A stretch of 64,000 bases of DNA from Epiperipatus broadwayi (taxonomy: Eukaryota > Onychophora > Udeonychophora > Euonychophora > Peripatidae). The notes under the pieces were generated by a model that made no database searches, was not told the DNA's origin, and saw only the letters and a program-made list of their open reading frames with translations. Of the stretch, positions 1 to 14,460 are shown one piece after another (within the stretch, counting starts at the first letter, position 1; each line of letters starts with the position of its first letter). Location of the stretch: contig JAQFVV010000029.1 in NCBI GenBank assembly GCA_028023455.1, forward strand, positions 10,458,644 through 10,522,643. The letters are read 5' to 3'. The translations under genes and the position numbers were made by a program.

Positions 1-3000
1 TGATATATTTAATAAAATAAAGATGCAGTTGATTCTTTTTTTAATGTAAAAATATACTTTTCTAACTATGGTTACATGGGCCAATATAAATTTTTCTACA
101 GCTTATTAGAGATACAAAATGATCAAATGATAACACTTTTTTGGACCACTTTTTAATATTTTTTAATAACGTTTAGTGATAATATTTTTTGTATTTAATT
201 TTATTTTAAAAATGATTTTGCTATTGGCTCATCAATTTCTTCTATTGTAACCTTTGTTCTTATAGAAAACTAAAAAACAGTAGTTATAACTTAAAGATGT
301 TGATGACATCTATGTTGTTGGATACATAGAAAAACTATCCTTGATTTCTTTTCTTTCTTTTTAAATAAAGCTTTGATCGCTATATATATATTTGATTTGA
401 AAATGTCAACAAAATATGTAATTTATTGGCATGTGAATACAAAATAAGTGCAAAATTTATTATAAATAAATATGACAATTATCATTCAGCAATAAAATAT
501 ACAAATATGAAATGTGTTAATTATTATACTAATAAGAACAGAAATAAAAAATCAAAAAAAGAATTTCAGCTCCTGTCTATAAGTTCCAGTTCAATAATTT
601 GTTTTAATACAGAAGTTTTCCTAAATTGACATTTTCAAACAATACTTTAGCACTCTGAACTTTCTAATATTACACACTCAAGTTTTTGAGACACTATTCA
701 TAGAGAGTTCTAAACATGGTTTACCAAAGGCAAAAAAAATGAGTTGCTACACATATTTGTTAAATTTTTAGAATACATCCAATAACATTCAAGAATTATT
801 TATACCAAGAATTGCCAGTACATTATATTTTTTTTATTACTGAATAATAAATTACACCTTACCATCCATATGACATTTATGAAATAAAGCAAAACCATGG
901 CTATATGTTTCAACATTCATCGTAGTCTTGTGCATAATGGGATTTTTAATTAGTTATTTAGGTATTTGCAGCATTTCTCACATAGATAGGACCATTAAGC
1001 TTTTAAATAATATTAAAATTTAATTCAAAAGATTTATTTAAAATGCTTTTGTGGAAAAGATTCAGTAAAAGTTAATATAATTTCAGATAAATAAATCCAG
1101 AATTTTCATTATTTGAAGATCTATCTACAATTGAATTTTATATTTTTAAATATTTATTATTCATGTGGAGGAAATATTATTATTTAAACAAATCAAATTT
1201 AGTTCATCTATGAAATACTTGTAAGATACTTTTGCAGAGATCTCAATTTCAAGTAACAAAGATATGATAATACCGAAAAACAATATCACATGGCCTCTCA
1301 TATGCTGATTCATATGATTCCAAAAGCAGTTGTTTTCATTTTACTTTAGACCAATCTACTATAAGTATCAGTAATTAATAAACACCAATTTATACATAGC
1401 AATAATATCCACATCTCCAGCTTGGAATCATCATTATTAGATCAATCGGTGAGTCTAGAGATTGAGATATTATAGAACTACATCATCTGATGCCCATTAA
1501 TTAGTCAAGGTTGCAGTCAATGGCTCTAGAATAGGATAAATATACCTACTATTGGAAATTAAGGAATGATCTTTTTAAAAAAGAGATTATCCTGGGAAAT
1601 AAGGGTTTCTGAAGATAAAGACAGTTGTTCTTGAAAACTAATGAAGTATCAGTTTTTGAAGACAGTATTATAAGATCTATCTTTAATAGGTAGTTTAGAA
1701 TAGATTAAAATAAGACCTCTCTAACTAAATGATAAAGACCAGTGACAAAAGACAGATTTTTCTACCTTATGTAGTATTGATTTTAATAATTGCAGCATTT
1801 ATAATGTAACAGAAAATTATAAAATACCACGACAATTACCATCTCATCTTCATCTGAGCAAAGTAATGAGAATTCTAAAAAAAAATTGTGTATGCACATA
1901 AAAAAAAAGTCTTAACAGTTTTTCTCTCTAGTATGAATTATTGGTAGGAGTATTTTTCATGTTATATAATTAAATTAGTCCTGCTACAAAGTTTTGATTA
2001 AGTAGGTCCATGCTTTTACAAATATTGGCCACATTTTTGATAATAATGAATAGATCAACAAATAAGCCTTTTCTAATCATAATAGAAGTAAATGCTTCTA
2101 TTAATAATAATAATAAAAAATTGCATTAATGCATATGTTTGAATGTAAGTAGCTTTAAGGAAGATAACAGATATTTCCAATTAACAAGAACAATATCTTA
2201 ACTAAGTCACTGTCTATTTTGTAAGTTTTAACTTCATTAACGAGAAGTGTGACATTTATTGACTTCTAACTTTACCCAATAGTGAACCTAAGACAGCCTC
2301 CTATCATCAACTGTTCTAGTTTTAAAAGAATGCAGGCAATTCTTTTAAAGCTTAACTTTTCCAATATAATGAGTTTTATTATTTTAAATCTAGAATTTAA
2401 TTTTTTTTTTTTAATAAGACAAAATATAATTATTCATGAATATTAAATTTTTACAAAAAAACAAACTAATTTTCTCATATGCACTTTTCATAATGCTTTA
2501 TGGACAGCTTCAACTGACTAGCAGCTTTCTCAAATCTAAAAAACTGTTTTCCAATTATCTATAAAATAAATATACAATTTTTAGATCAAAGACTACCAGT
2601 CAGACAAACTATCTATATTAATTAAAGCAAAGTGAAAAGTACATATGAAAAATGTGTTTTTTAAATAAAAATTTAATAGAAACAATTCATACTTAAATAA
2701 GACTATACCCTTAGTACATGCGCCTTGAGTGCTTAATTTATTACAAGAGAGACCTCTACAAATCTCAATGCAAGATTCGACTTTATAAAGATAAAGAAAC
2801 AATTCAATAAAAGTGGAAAAACTTTTAGATATCTTATTCATTGACACCTGACTATAACAGTTACACAATCTAAGACTTTATGTATCATTAAGTCAAAGTG
2901 GCATCCAAGAGGATGTTCATTTTTAATTTCTCTCAAAAATCATTTTATTTTCATATTAAAAAAGCACAAGGTCAGGTTAAGCATTGAAGTGTACCTTCAA

Positions 3001-6000
3001 GTCAATCAACTTGGAAAATTTACTTAATTTTTTAATCAATAACAGAAAAGATATATAATTAAAAGATGTATGTGTCACATTTTTGCAAACCTTAATACTG
3101 ACTTCAAGAATTTTATGAAAGACACAATTGGCCATTAAAGGATTTTTATTCCTAAACCAGCTCAAATAGATTATTAAGTCCCATTTTTAAATTTATCAGT
3201 AAGTGTTTTTTGAGCTACCAGTATTGCAAGAACTCAACATACATGTAATTAAGACACATCAAACTTGCACAGACAAGCCATAGATGAAATTCTAAGAATA
3301 AGCTATAAAATTTATAGCGATCAAATTGTTGAAAATATCAAGAAATTTCTTATCTAATAATATTATCAGGAGAAATATTATCGGAGCATGCTCTGAGAGT
3401 AATATGTGCTCATATGTGATTGGGGTACAGTAGCAAATAATAATTGTTATCTCATTTATTGGTATGAAATTTGCAATCAAAATTGTTATCTAAGACAATA
3501 AATAGACTTGGATGCTTGAAGGACTTCATAACCAATTTCATGTAAAACAAACCTTTGAGTTCTACACCAAAATAGCTTTGAAGTTTTGATTATACAGGAG
3601 ATTTCATCCTTTATTCAATTCAGTGATAAATAAGAAATAATGTAGTATGAATTATTCACCAAGATTAAAAAGTATTATTATATGTTTTCTTCATGAACTG
3701 CTTAAACTAGTATAATTCCCTTGCAATTCAATTACCAAAATATTAATTATTATAACATTATATTGAGTTAAGTTTCCCAACATTTCTTTCAATTTCTGTG
3801 ATTGGTGATAAACAAATTAATCAAAGTATATTTATCATTTAATACTAATTCGATGCTTTAAAATTTGAAAACTGCATTTCTTACTCGGGCAACAAAATTG
3901 TAAGACTTTTGGATATTTTTATGCTTATAAGACTGGCAGACTTAAATGAATATAATACTACATAAATACATTATCTTGATAAGTAGACATAATTTGTTTC
4001 TGCTGTATCATATTGTTATTGGTACTTATTATAAATTATGCATGTTACACATACATGCAGAGATTTTTGAAAAGCAGACATATTTATCCAGAATTTCGAG
4101 AATTTTTCAGCACTACAAGACTGATTCAATCCATCATATTTGAAATACTTCTTAAAGTTACATGATTTGTAATTTATCTCAATAATGACAATCATATTGT
4201 AGAAAAAAACAATACCTTGGGTCGATTTATAATCATCCTTATTAGCAATTGTTTATGGATAACTATTTCATTAATTATGTCCTTTCCCCCTTTCCATTTT
4301 CAAATTAAACTTCCATGCATAATTCTCTTTCAATATTAATATTTTTTTTATTGGATTAAATATTTTCTACTGAGGAATATTTGCATTAAAGTTTAGTAAT
4401 ATATTTATTTCTGCCAAAAGTAACAACTAAGTGTATTTTTTACATAACATTTTGCCTGTACTGTAAGACTATCTTGCAATGAATTTTTCTATTGTATAAA
4501 TTATTTTAAGCCAGTGTCTAACATTTTCAACTAATTAAAAACGCCCTATCTAGAAAAAAATAGCTGATTATCACGACAATTCTTATCTCTAAGCTCTCTT
4601 CCCAAAACTAATTGATTTCCCTATTTTTTTTATTTACTGATGAACCCTTTTTATGTATTCATAACATCTCTCTAACATCCTTTTGTCCAATGTAGTTCAA
4701 TAAACCATCTATCTCATGGGATGGCACTGAAAAATCCAGTCTTTTTCCAAGCAACATTTATATCCTTCCTAATATTTCAATAAATATGACAGAAATCAAA
4801 AACTAGCAGTTACTAGACTACAAATAGTTAATATTATCATAACAGATTTCACCTATTCAAATATTTGGTGGGTATTATTAGTAATCTCACAAAAAATTTA
4901 ATGAGATCACATTTTTCATTTTGCTCATTTACTAATTTCTAAATGTATTTTATGCTTTTATAGTTACTCTAAACAATCCCCATTAGTTCCAGCCACATTT
5001 TGCAGCTATGCTTTGTAGACTGTATCCTTCTCAGTGATTATTTTATAGTCATATTAAGTCTTATTAAATGAGTTCAATTTTCATAAATTTTTCTAATGTT
5101 TTATCTAGCATTATAAAAAAATTCAGTAATTTCAAAATTAACAAATAAAAACCTGTATTTAAAACATTAATGGTTTCTATAACTTAAAAAAAAAACCTCC
5201 AATCTTTTACAGTGCACTAACTACTCCATTAAATTTTATTATTATAAAAATGCGTCAATCATAAAATAAAACATGAAACTGTCTTTTTGAATCATGCATA
5301 TGCTTAAACTATCTAAAAGTAAGTATTTTCAGTAAAAAAATGAACGATTTTAATCTTCATAATACTATAGTATTTTAGGTAAGCTATTAGAACTATATTT
5401 TCATATTGTATACACACACACAATATAATTAATCAAAATTTCAGTAACGAAGATTGTTAAGCACTCTAACTAAATATTGTGATGTACTACTTATATTAGC
5501 TGCAAATTTTAATGAATCTTTAATATCAGAGCGTTGCCAAATATTCTTATTTTTTCATTAGCTTATTACCCCAATTCCCCAGTCTTAAAATACTGATATA
5601 TGCTACTATATTAAAATAATTATCTAAGGGCCCCACCTATCATCTCATTGCTCACCTAAGGATAATTTTTTATGGATTCATTTTACATTATGAATTTTTT
5701 ATTTTATAACAGTGTTCTTTCTGAGGAAATTATTCACTGATTTATAAAAAATAATGGGCTGAAAAATGGAGTTGGAACAAAGCTATGTATAATTTGCAAT
5801 TTTACATCTGACAATATATAATTTAAAGCCTAAAAAAAAAAAAACTGAATTAATTAATATTAAATTAAATCTTAAAAAAAAAAAAAAATCAAATTAATAT
5901 GCTGTTATATAATTGTTTCTCTTTTCCAATGTAGTAACATTTGATTTAATAATATTTGATAGCCCTATTAGTAAAAATTCCAATCTATCATATATGGTTA

Positions 6001-8850
6001 AATTTTTGAATTGATATGTTTCATTTTAGAATAAGTTTGTTCTCAGAGATATATACTATGAAAAATTGATATTTTTCTAACAAGATTTTTGAAATATTGA
6101 AAATTGGTATTTTGACAATGTGGAGGAAAGTAAATATAAAATTAAAAAATAATAAAAAATTACTACTAAAATTATACGTGTAGATTTTATTATAATGAAT
6201 GCCAAATTAACTATTGTTTTCTTTAAGTTGACAAATATTCATTTAAATTTTAATTTTATACTCTATTTATTATCATATGCCCTTTATTTGACAAACACTC
6301 AATGGCGTTTGACAGAACTAAAAGAAATTAGGCACAAATGAAGCAAGATAAGTTTCTTCACAAAATATGAAGTATGGTGGAATTTTTTTCATAGTAATGC
6401 AATCAAAATTGTATGATTTAATACAGGCGATTAGCATACAAAATACAACCCAAATAACCACGAACATAGCTGAACACAATTTATAAAATGGAAACCTATA
6501 AAACTCTCAACAAACTGGTAGTAGTTCATTCGGTGAGTGAGTAAAAGTTTTTGATATTAGCAATACACTAAAAATCGACCACATTATAAATTATAGTTTA
6601 TTAAAATAAATAAATATTAAAAAATATATTATATATAAAAACATCAAGAAGACTCTTATTATATCAGACAAAAGAAACTTAATCTCTACAATAAAGTTTT
6701 ACCAGAAGTAATTGGTAAACATTCTTCAAACATGTGAACTTTTCACTTGTGCTATCGTAAGTACAAATTTAAAAAAAAAGCATTTTAAGTGACTTTAGCA
6801 TGTTAGTGATTAAGGAGTGCAATTAATTGTTAACAAGGCAGAGATCCTTACCCTGGAAGAGAATATCTTCTTGTAAAACTGTAACTAGAATGAAATATCA
6901 AATAAATATGGCAAATCCATGATATACTAATTCAAAATTGTTTTACAACAATTAACATCATACAAATGCAAATTTGTTAAATATAATTCCTTTTTAAAAA
7001 CTATTTATTAAAAAAAAGTTATTAAAAATTATCTAAGAAAATATTTGTTAAGAAACAATGAATTATTTATCTTCATGTGAGTAGATGTTTTTAGAAATAC
7101 TTTGATAAAGAGAAATTGTATCAATTATTAAATTTTATTCTAAATATAATTTCATATGTAATGTCAACTTAGCATTTATGAATCTTTAATAATAATTTTT
7201 TATATATATTTATAAGCCTATTCTTTTAAACATGTGTAAATATTGAAAAACAGTGCATGCTCATAATATATATTGCACATTTGTCAAAATCATTTCATTT
7301 GTCCTTTTAAATATTGTTAATATGACATGACGAAATTTGACAATTATATATCAAACTCATTTATAAATGTATGTTTATATAAATATATGCAATTTCAATA
7401 TTAAGATATGTAATTACAAAAATTTTCCAATTTTTTTTTTCCAGTCCCTCTTTTATCTTGACTCTACAACACTCAACCATCCATTAGAGCAGAAACTCAG
7501 ACCATTCTCTCCCACTAATCAGCATTCCACAAATAATCTACATTTTTTAATGTGTAATAGGAATTGTAAACTTAATCAGTGAAGTATGAATAGCTTCATG
7601 CTCTCAGATCTAACCGCTTCAGCTTCACCTATTCATATAAAAAGTAGGTTGAAGTAAAGAAGGTTCCTCTCTTTTCTTCCAAAGTGTAAGCTTGTGGTTA
7701 AGACCTGTAGAGGTCCCTACCTTCGCATTTTCCTGCGCATATTCTTAGTAAATATTACTTATGTAATCAATGTGCATTTAAATATATTTATAATTACTAC
7801 ATTTTTTAAGTAACCTAAAGGTATCAAAAATCTGAATTTCATGTCCATGTTGACACTTTGGCACCTTTCATCACACCATTTTCAAGCAACATAGGAAATG
7901 ATTTCTATCCACTTTCAACACTTTATGGAAAAATAAACAATCATTGCTTTGTAGACATATTTTCAAGTTTTTTGATTTTTATTAGAGCCACTTTCTTCTC
8001 AATTCTACCATATCATAACCATCTATCAGTGAGATGGAAGTATGAGTTTCTATGCTGTTGGATAATTGTGATATAAAAACAAATTGAAAAAAATCATGCC
8101 ATTTTATTTTTTAATAATTCCAATAGGCCAGTTAAAATCTCTATCCAAAAATAATTTAATGGTCAAATACATTTCTTGCTATCCTTTAACATCTCATTAA
8201 TGATGAACTGATGTTTAGAGCATCATTGTAAAATAATGAAGCTTCTTATATCAATAAGATGCATAATATAGCCATTTCAATTTTTTGCATTTTTAAAGAA
8301 TGGTATATTACTTGGAAGTTTGTAAGAAGTTGTTTGAGTGCTGGAAGTGATAGAAGAAGGTTTTTATTCATGCATCTTTCTAAGCACTAGTGTTTGCCAC
8401 ACTATCATATCATCAAAACATGTAGGTGTTTAAATAAATATTCAGTCTCTATATACAGAATCAGCAATCATATATGAAATCCCTATTTTCTCTGTTGTCT
8501 GACTGGTGAATGTTTCTTTGTAAGGTTGTCACATGTCAAATTCACAAAGAGGCATATTTTTCAACAAAACTAATTATTTGTTCCACCATTAATAAAACTA
8601 TAATCATTTTTTTTATAAACTATTTTATGCAAAGGAAGTAATTTGTTAAAGCAACCAATAAAAAAATTATATTATAAAAATAATGGCTGGTTACATTTCT
8701 GAATTTTAAAAGAATTATGATATTGGAATACAACTTTTTGAAGGAAAAACCACTCAGAAAAAAATCAGTACATGTGCTTTTAACTAAAACTGAATAGGTA
8801 TAGTACTTAAATTATGAAGAAAACATGATTACAATACATAAATTCATATT
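1..8850. other. AT-rich non-coding DNA
   Basis: No coding exon, RNA gene or clear transposon was found. Open frames here are short (under 95 codons), lack any recognisable motif and have the A+T-driven composition of random frames. The stretch at about 7590-7760 is less AT-rich than its surroundings and may be an old repeat copy, but I could not match it to anything else in the window. It probably represents intronic or intergenic sequence, possibly still within the large minus-strand gene whose downstream exons were not located. Confidence 0.6.
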
Positions 8851-8953
8851 TAAATAAGCATTTATTTTTATAGTGTCTGCATACAATTGTAATTACATTC
8901 GAATATCGGCCTTTCAATTGTATACAGACGCTATAAAAATAAATGCTTATTTA
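8851..8953. repeat. fold-back hairpin, 39-bp arms
   Basis: The arms at 8851-8889 and 8914-8952 are reverse complements with few mismatches and surround a loop of about 24 bases. The same arm sequence (motif GACGCTATAAAAA) recurs at about 18310-18340 and 37210-37230, so this is the terminal part of a dispersed inverted-repeat family, probably a MITE. Confidence 0.75.
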
Positions 8954-9147
8954 TATATGATTAAGTTTCAGTTGGAATGACGTTTAGTAAATTCTAGAAA
9001 ATTTCATCGGCGTCATTCATTCAGACATTGTATATAGTAATTTAAAGTGACTGTTCTATTGTCACACCTTCTGTGCCAGTACTTCAGATTTGCTCATATA
9101 TAAATATTTGAGTCGTAGGAATGAGAGGGATTCTTTTTATTCCTGCA

Positions 9148-9256
9148 TAAATTCTATATCTTGTATTGGTCAGAGGGTATTCATTTATTATTTAACACTC
9201 GCAAAGCGTTTGCACAATTGGCTTGAAAGGCCGATATTCGAATGTAATAAATTCAT
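9148..9256 (+). repeat. copy of the same MITE-like family
   Basis: This segment shares a long stretch with 37090-37200 and a degraded one with 18220-18300. The common core includes GGTATTCATTTATTATT and GCGTTTGCACAATT. The open frame running through it is not considered a gene, because the similar sequence near 37 kb lies on the opposite arm of a palindrome. Confidence 0.65.
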
Positions 9257-9450
9257 ATTGAAATATGATATTTAGTGAGGGGAAAAAATAGATGCTATAG
9301 TACCGTATTATCATTTAGTTTAGATTAGCATATAATTGAAATGACCGTCTTTCAGGTTGATGTATAATTCTCCCATTTATTTATGTAATATTAAAATCTT
9401 TTGTTTGATTTACATTAAATCTTAAAAAATATTGTAAAGCAATCAATTAT

Positions 9451-9462
9451 CCCCCCCCCCCC
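9451..9462. repeat. poly-C tract
   Basis: A run of 12 C residues in otherwise AT-rich DNA. It is a simple repeat with no supported function. Confidence 0.9.
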
Positions 9463-9706
9463 AGGCTTTACATAGACTAGGTACAGTCTGGTAAGTTATA
9501 CAATTAGTAATGATTTTGTTGTTAGAGCTTTTTTTCTTTTTAAACAAGTTGAAGTGATTAAAATTGATATTATTTAATCCATAGTGGATTCAAACTACAA
9601 TAAGCATTATCTTACTGAATTCTTGGCCAAAATTTTCCAATTTTTTTGGAAATATTTTGCTACTTCTTATTTTAATTTTCATGCAATAAGAATTAATGTA
9701 GTTTGT

Positions 9707-9958
9707 GATTAGCGCTGCCATGATGTAATCATCCAGCCATAATTATTCTAACTTTGTGAATTATTCTAGTAGTTTAGGTTTTCATAATAATCACAACTAC
9801 AGCATTCTATATCACAAACCTCCTCACCCATTGGAGAATAGTATGGTGTTCTGCTGATGCAAACATGCAGTAAAATTATTATGAAAAGTAAAGTGCCAGA
9901 ATAATTTGCAAAGTTAGAATAATTATAGCTGGACGATTAAATCGTGCCGACACTAATC
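9707..9958. mobile_element. MITE with about 50-bp terminal inverted repeats
   Basis: The first and last 50 bases are inverted copies of each other; both arms end inward in the block AATTATTCTAACTTTG, and the arms continue imperfectly inward. TA dinucleotides sit at both outer ends just inside the GAT/ATC flank, which fits a Tc1/mariner-type target-site duplication. That assignment is an inference from the TA alone. There is no coding capacity, so it would be a non-autonomous element of about 250 bp. Confidence 0.75.
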
Positions 9959-10869
9959 CCAAAGTATCCTTTTTCCAATCAAAATTTTTATTTTCTTTTT
10001 TCTTCTAAGTAACTGACCCAAAACATTTAAGATGTTTTAGATCTACATATGTCTGTTCTTGAGTTTGTTAAAAAAAATCTCAGTGTTTTTTATATAATGA
10101 CTATATTTTAAGCATTTCATTAAAAAAACACATCATCCTTTGTTTAACTGAATAACAAAATGAATGCAAAGTTTCATAAGGATTATAAGGATTTAAAGAC
10201 AGAAATTTTTTTAATGACTTTAGAATGACTGGTGGATTTGAAAAGTAAAGGTGATACAGGTACTTGTTGATTGTGATCTCTAATTAATTTTTTTTATTCC
10301 CTGGATGGAATATACAGTTCTAAAAAGTAATATTGCAATCCTATTATATCAGCTAATGATACTATTTTATATGGTATTGCCTCAAGATATGAAATGGTTG
10401 CAATTATTAATAAATCCATCCTATCAATTTAGTCCGACTTCTACAGATATTGAGCATGATGTGATTGAAACAGTTCTTTATAATTTCACTGATGGGTTTA
10501 AAATATGAGGAAAAAAATTAAACATGTAGACATTATCTTTAAAACTGCTGGATTGGTTTATGAATATGTGTACCCAAGAAGTTTGGACCACTTTACCTCA
10601 AAAATGCTTCTGTTGTTTCAATTAATAAAAATAAGTGGGTTACAAAAGAATGCAATAATTATTATGGAATATCATTATAATACTTTAAATCATACTTTTT
10701 AACATTAAAAATACTTCCAAAAATGTTATTAAATCGGTTCAATCATTGGTAAATGCTAGAATTACAAACTCAAAAGGTAAAGGTTCCTGGACTGAAGCTC
10801 AACTCTCAAACATCACATGATCTTCTAAGTGATACACCATTCAATTATATTTTAATTGTGAAATACTAG

Positions 10870-11260
10870 AGAGATATAGCATTTGTTGTGTTTTTGCTTT
10901 TATCAATTTAGTCAAGGCATTTGACCCTGATAATTAAGTCAGTGCATAGCAATAGTTGTCCACAAAAAGTTATTTATATCTCTTCTGTGTAACAGTATGA
11001 GAGAAAATGTTACTACTAATGGTAAAAAAACTGAAACATTTGAAATAAAAACTAGTCTTAAACAAGGATTTGCAAACATTCCAATTTTGTTATTTATTTT
11101 TGTGGCAGCAGATTTTGGAACAATTTGCACTTGGCTTTATGAAATAAGCACTACGATGCTGGATTTTTCAATTTGAACCAGTTTAAAACAAAAATGTTTT
11201 CTTGGCTTCTTAACTTACAGAATGCTGACGATTCTCATATTCTTGCCGGTTCATAAGTGT
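10870..11260 (+). pseudogene. reverse-transcriptase relic of a non-LTR retrotransposon
   Basis: Conceptual translation in shifting frames gives the order of RT motifs. Motif A is near 10900-10930 (INLVKAFDPDN). Motif B is near 11050-11100 (a TSLKQG block followed by PILLFIF). A spacer block FNLNQFKTK follows near 11170-11190, and the catalytic NADDSHIL (for YADD) is near 11220-11245. Stops and frameshifts separate the motifs, so no protein can be made. The FNL-x-KTK spacer preceding the ADD box is also present in the relic at 57.6-58.4 kb, so both probably come from one LINE lineage. The clade was not determined. Confidence 0.6.
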
Positions 11261-11485
11261 TTTAAATAAAACCTATGAAAAATTTGATTTATTAATGCTT
11301 TATCAGTTAGCGATAAATCTTCAGCAACTTTTAGCTTATATGGTGATCCATTTGAGAACGTGAATTAATTGAAATAGCTTGGTAACTTTTGTGCAACAAA
11401 AATCTCAGTACAATGCTGTCACATTTAATCTGTTAAAAGATATTGTTTTATCTTAGTAATTTTATAAAAAATAAAGAGACTACAT

Positions 11486-11840
11486 CAGACTATAGTAATA
11501 ATCATCATATATTACTGTAATCTACTATAACAGAAAGTATCTTTAAGGATTTTATTAAATAAATTGTTTCCAGTTATAGATAAATTATAAGAATTTCAAA
11601 ATCTATAGAACTTCAACTGACGTAAAATAAAGGCATTCAAAAAATTCCATTTAAAGATATACAACAGACTATAGTAATAATCATGGAATATTATTGTAAT
11701 CCACTACAAGAAAAAGTATTTTCAGGGATTTTATTGAATAGATCATTTCCAGTTATAGATAAATAATTATAAAAATCTCAAAGTCTATGGAACTTCTATT
11801 GACGTCAAATAAAGGCACTCAAAAAATTCCATTTTGAAGA
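11486..11840. repeat. tandem duplication, about 180-bp unit
   Basis: Two diverged copies start at about 11486 and 11667 with the same CAGACTATAGTAATAATCAT block and end with AAAAAATTCCATTT blocks. The unit contains no open frame and may be the untranslated tail of the LINE whose RT relic lies just upstream. Confidence 0.75.
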
Positions 11841-13090
11841 ATTCATTGACAAAATTTTAGGGTGAATCTATATGTTTAAGGAAGTGATGGTACGGAATGA
11901 ATAATCATAAGGGCACATTTTGGTATTGGAATATATTTCTTAAAAAAAAATATTTATGGTGGATTTGAGCATTATTAGCTAGACAGATCCAATTTATTTT
12001 ATAAAGATTACCTCAAAGACAATCTTAAGAGATACATCTACTGTTATTAAATAAAAGTCATGACCTTTCAATGAAAGCAAGAGATGTCACAACTCTTTAG
12101 GCAATGGATTTGACTGACTTGTATAATTATCATTGCAAAACTCAAATTTAGCTTTTTATTATTCTTTAATTCTCTCTCTTTTCTGAAGTTAGAGTGATTA
12201 TACTCATTTATAAGCATTTATTAATTATGATAATTTGAACAATTTTTTGAATTTTGTAATTATCAATGCACAAGAATATATATATGTTTTAAATCCAAAG
12301 ATTCTAAGAGTAAAAATGTAACAGCTGTCTTAGTCGTGCATACCTTGAAAGAAGTTTCTGAAAGATAAGAAATAACTTGATAACATATCACTAAATTAAT
12401 TATGTACTTTGTTAAACCATAAATGAATTGTAGTTATTCATTGGCTATGAATATAAGAACTTGGCAAAAATCAATAAAATATTTTGTAGCAGTCGATTGA
12501 CATATATGGAAGAATGTGGCACGGATCGCAAGTATCATGGTATAAAAGCATAGGGAAAATACGAATTAAGAATGTTCCAAAAGATGTTAAATTTAAGATA
12601 ATTAGATTATAAGACCAATTAGTATATTTTTTTTCAATTTTCTGAATGTATGCTATCAAATCTGCTATTGTAAAGACATGACTCCATTAGATTGAGCTTG
12701 TAAAGCATGATATTTTGTGATAAATTTGAGCTTGATTTCATGAGAAAAACAAATCTCATTTATGATGATCAAAGATATTTTTAAAAGACGCAGTATTAAT
12801 TGCTCACATTAGGACATGAGAGACAATATATTACAAAGGAATTATAAGTAAATATGGGGTTAAAACCATTCAAAAAGAAAAGTTTGCACCAGATGTCAAT
12901 TACATTAAAGAATTGCTATGTGAAATATGTAAACATATTTATGGTCAAAGATGGCTTTATATAGTCATTACAAAACTCATTTTAATTCTTATTCTTTGTT
13001 TTTCTATTTATGTTTTTTCCTGAAATATATTAATGGTTGTTAGTATGAGAGAAAAGAAATGCAATAAAAAATGAATATTTTATTTGTATT
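11841..13090. other. AT-rich DNA without recognised features
   Basis: No exon-like segment with both splice sites and a coherent frame was seen. There is no clear repeat structure. Confidence 0.5.
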
Positions 13091-13108
13091 AAAAATTCAT
13101 CATCATCA

Positions 13109-13342
13109 TCAACCATTATCAATCCACTGCAGGATGAAGGTCTCTCCAAGTTTAATCCATCTTCTCCGATCTTTAGCTTCTCTTTTCCACAACACCCCTG
13201 CACATTTTCTTATTTCATCCATCCATCTCACATGTGGTCTCTTTCTGGGTCTTTTACAATCTCTTGGAATCCAGTTTAAAATTTCAATTGTCCATCTATT
13301 ATCATTTCTTCTAGCAATATGTCCAGCCCAACTCCATTTCAA
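13109..13342 (-). pseudogene. RTE LINE C-terminal domain
   Basis: The 77 codons contain WAGHIARRNDNRWT and HVRWMDEI blocks, which mark the C-terminus of RTE-like ORFs. The 13343-13738 stretch between this piece and the RT core is homologous in broken frames, with several stops. The frame ends at 13109 just before the GAT-rich tail. Confidence 0.8.
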
Positions 13343-13739
13343 TCTTTTAATTTTTTCAATAAGGTCAGTAACACCTGTTTTGTCTTACCCATACATTGCG
13401 TTTTCAATCTCTTCTTGTTACTCCCAACATACATCTCTCCATACTCCTTTGAGTGGTCTGAAGTCTCTGTATTGCTCTTCTATTAAGTGTCCAAGTCTCA
13501 GATCCATAAGTAAGAACTGGTAAAACACATTTGTTAAAAACCATTCTTTTCAAACACATAGGCATATTTCCTTTTAGTATCAAGTTATTTCTACCAAAAG
13601 CACTCCAACCAAGTTTAATTCTATGATTAATTTACTCCATTATGTTTCCATCTGTATTAATAATCTGACCTAGGTATTTGTAACTGTTAACATCTTCTAA
13701 TTCTTCATAATCAATCTTTATTTTCATATTTTGAGGAAA

Positions 13740-14460
13740 TCAATTAAACATTACTTTAGTCTTTTTAACATTTATCTTTAGTCCTACTTTTCTACTTTCA
13801 TCTGCTAACTCCTGCAACATTTCCTGCAGCTCTGAAGCATTACTTGCAAAAACAACTACATCATCTGCAAAATCTAAATGAATTAAATACTCTCCATTTA
13901 CTTTCATTCCTTTAGTTTCCCATTTTAATTCACAAAATACTTCTTGCAGAACTGCTGTAAAAAGTTTTGGAGATATGGAGTCACCTTGCCTTACACCTTT
14001 CTCAATGTTGATTTTTCCAGTATCATTATGTAATCTAATTGTTGCTGTTGCATTTTTATAAATATTCTTTAAAATATGACAATATCCTGGATCTATACCT
14101 TGATGATCCAATGCTTTAATCACTGAAGAAATGTGTATAGAATCGAATGTCTTTTCATAATCTACAAATCCAAAACATAATGACAACTCATATTCATTTG
14201 TCCTTTCTATGACTTCTCTCAATACCTGGATATGATCTATTGTACTAAAACCACTTTTAAATCCAGCTTGTTCTCTTGGTTGGTGGAAATCCAAAGTTCT
14301 CTGTAGACGAGTTGTAATTATCTTGGTAAAAATTTTATATAAAACTGATAAAAGGCTGATAGGTCTGTAATTTCTAATATCTTCTTTATCACCTTTTTTA
14401 AATATTAATATTATTACTGCATTCTTCCAATCTTCCGGTACATCTTTATCATTTAGACAT
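13740..14460 (-). pseudogene. RTE LINE ORF, reverse-transcriptase core after frameshift
   Basis: Continuing the RT in the shifted frame gives the expected series: NYRPISLLSVLYKIF, then EQAGFKSGFSTIDHI, motif A FVDYEKTFDS, motif B GVRQGDSISPKLF, and motif C HLDFADDVVVFA with the catalytic DD. It is followed by NVKKTKVMFN and a stop codon at about 13738-13740 that interrupts the family's usual frame. The catalytic aspartates are intact. Confidence 0.85.

Noticed and set aside
2593-2868. 91-codon open frame on the minus strand
   Set aside because: No motif, no splice-site support, composition expected of AT-rich random frames.
13071-13523. 150-codon plus-strand frame
   Set aside because: Antisense shadow of the RTE C-terminal region and its GAT tail.
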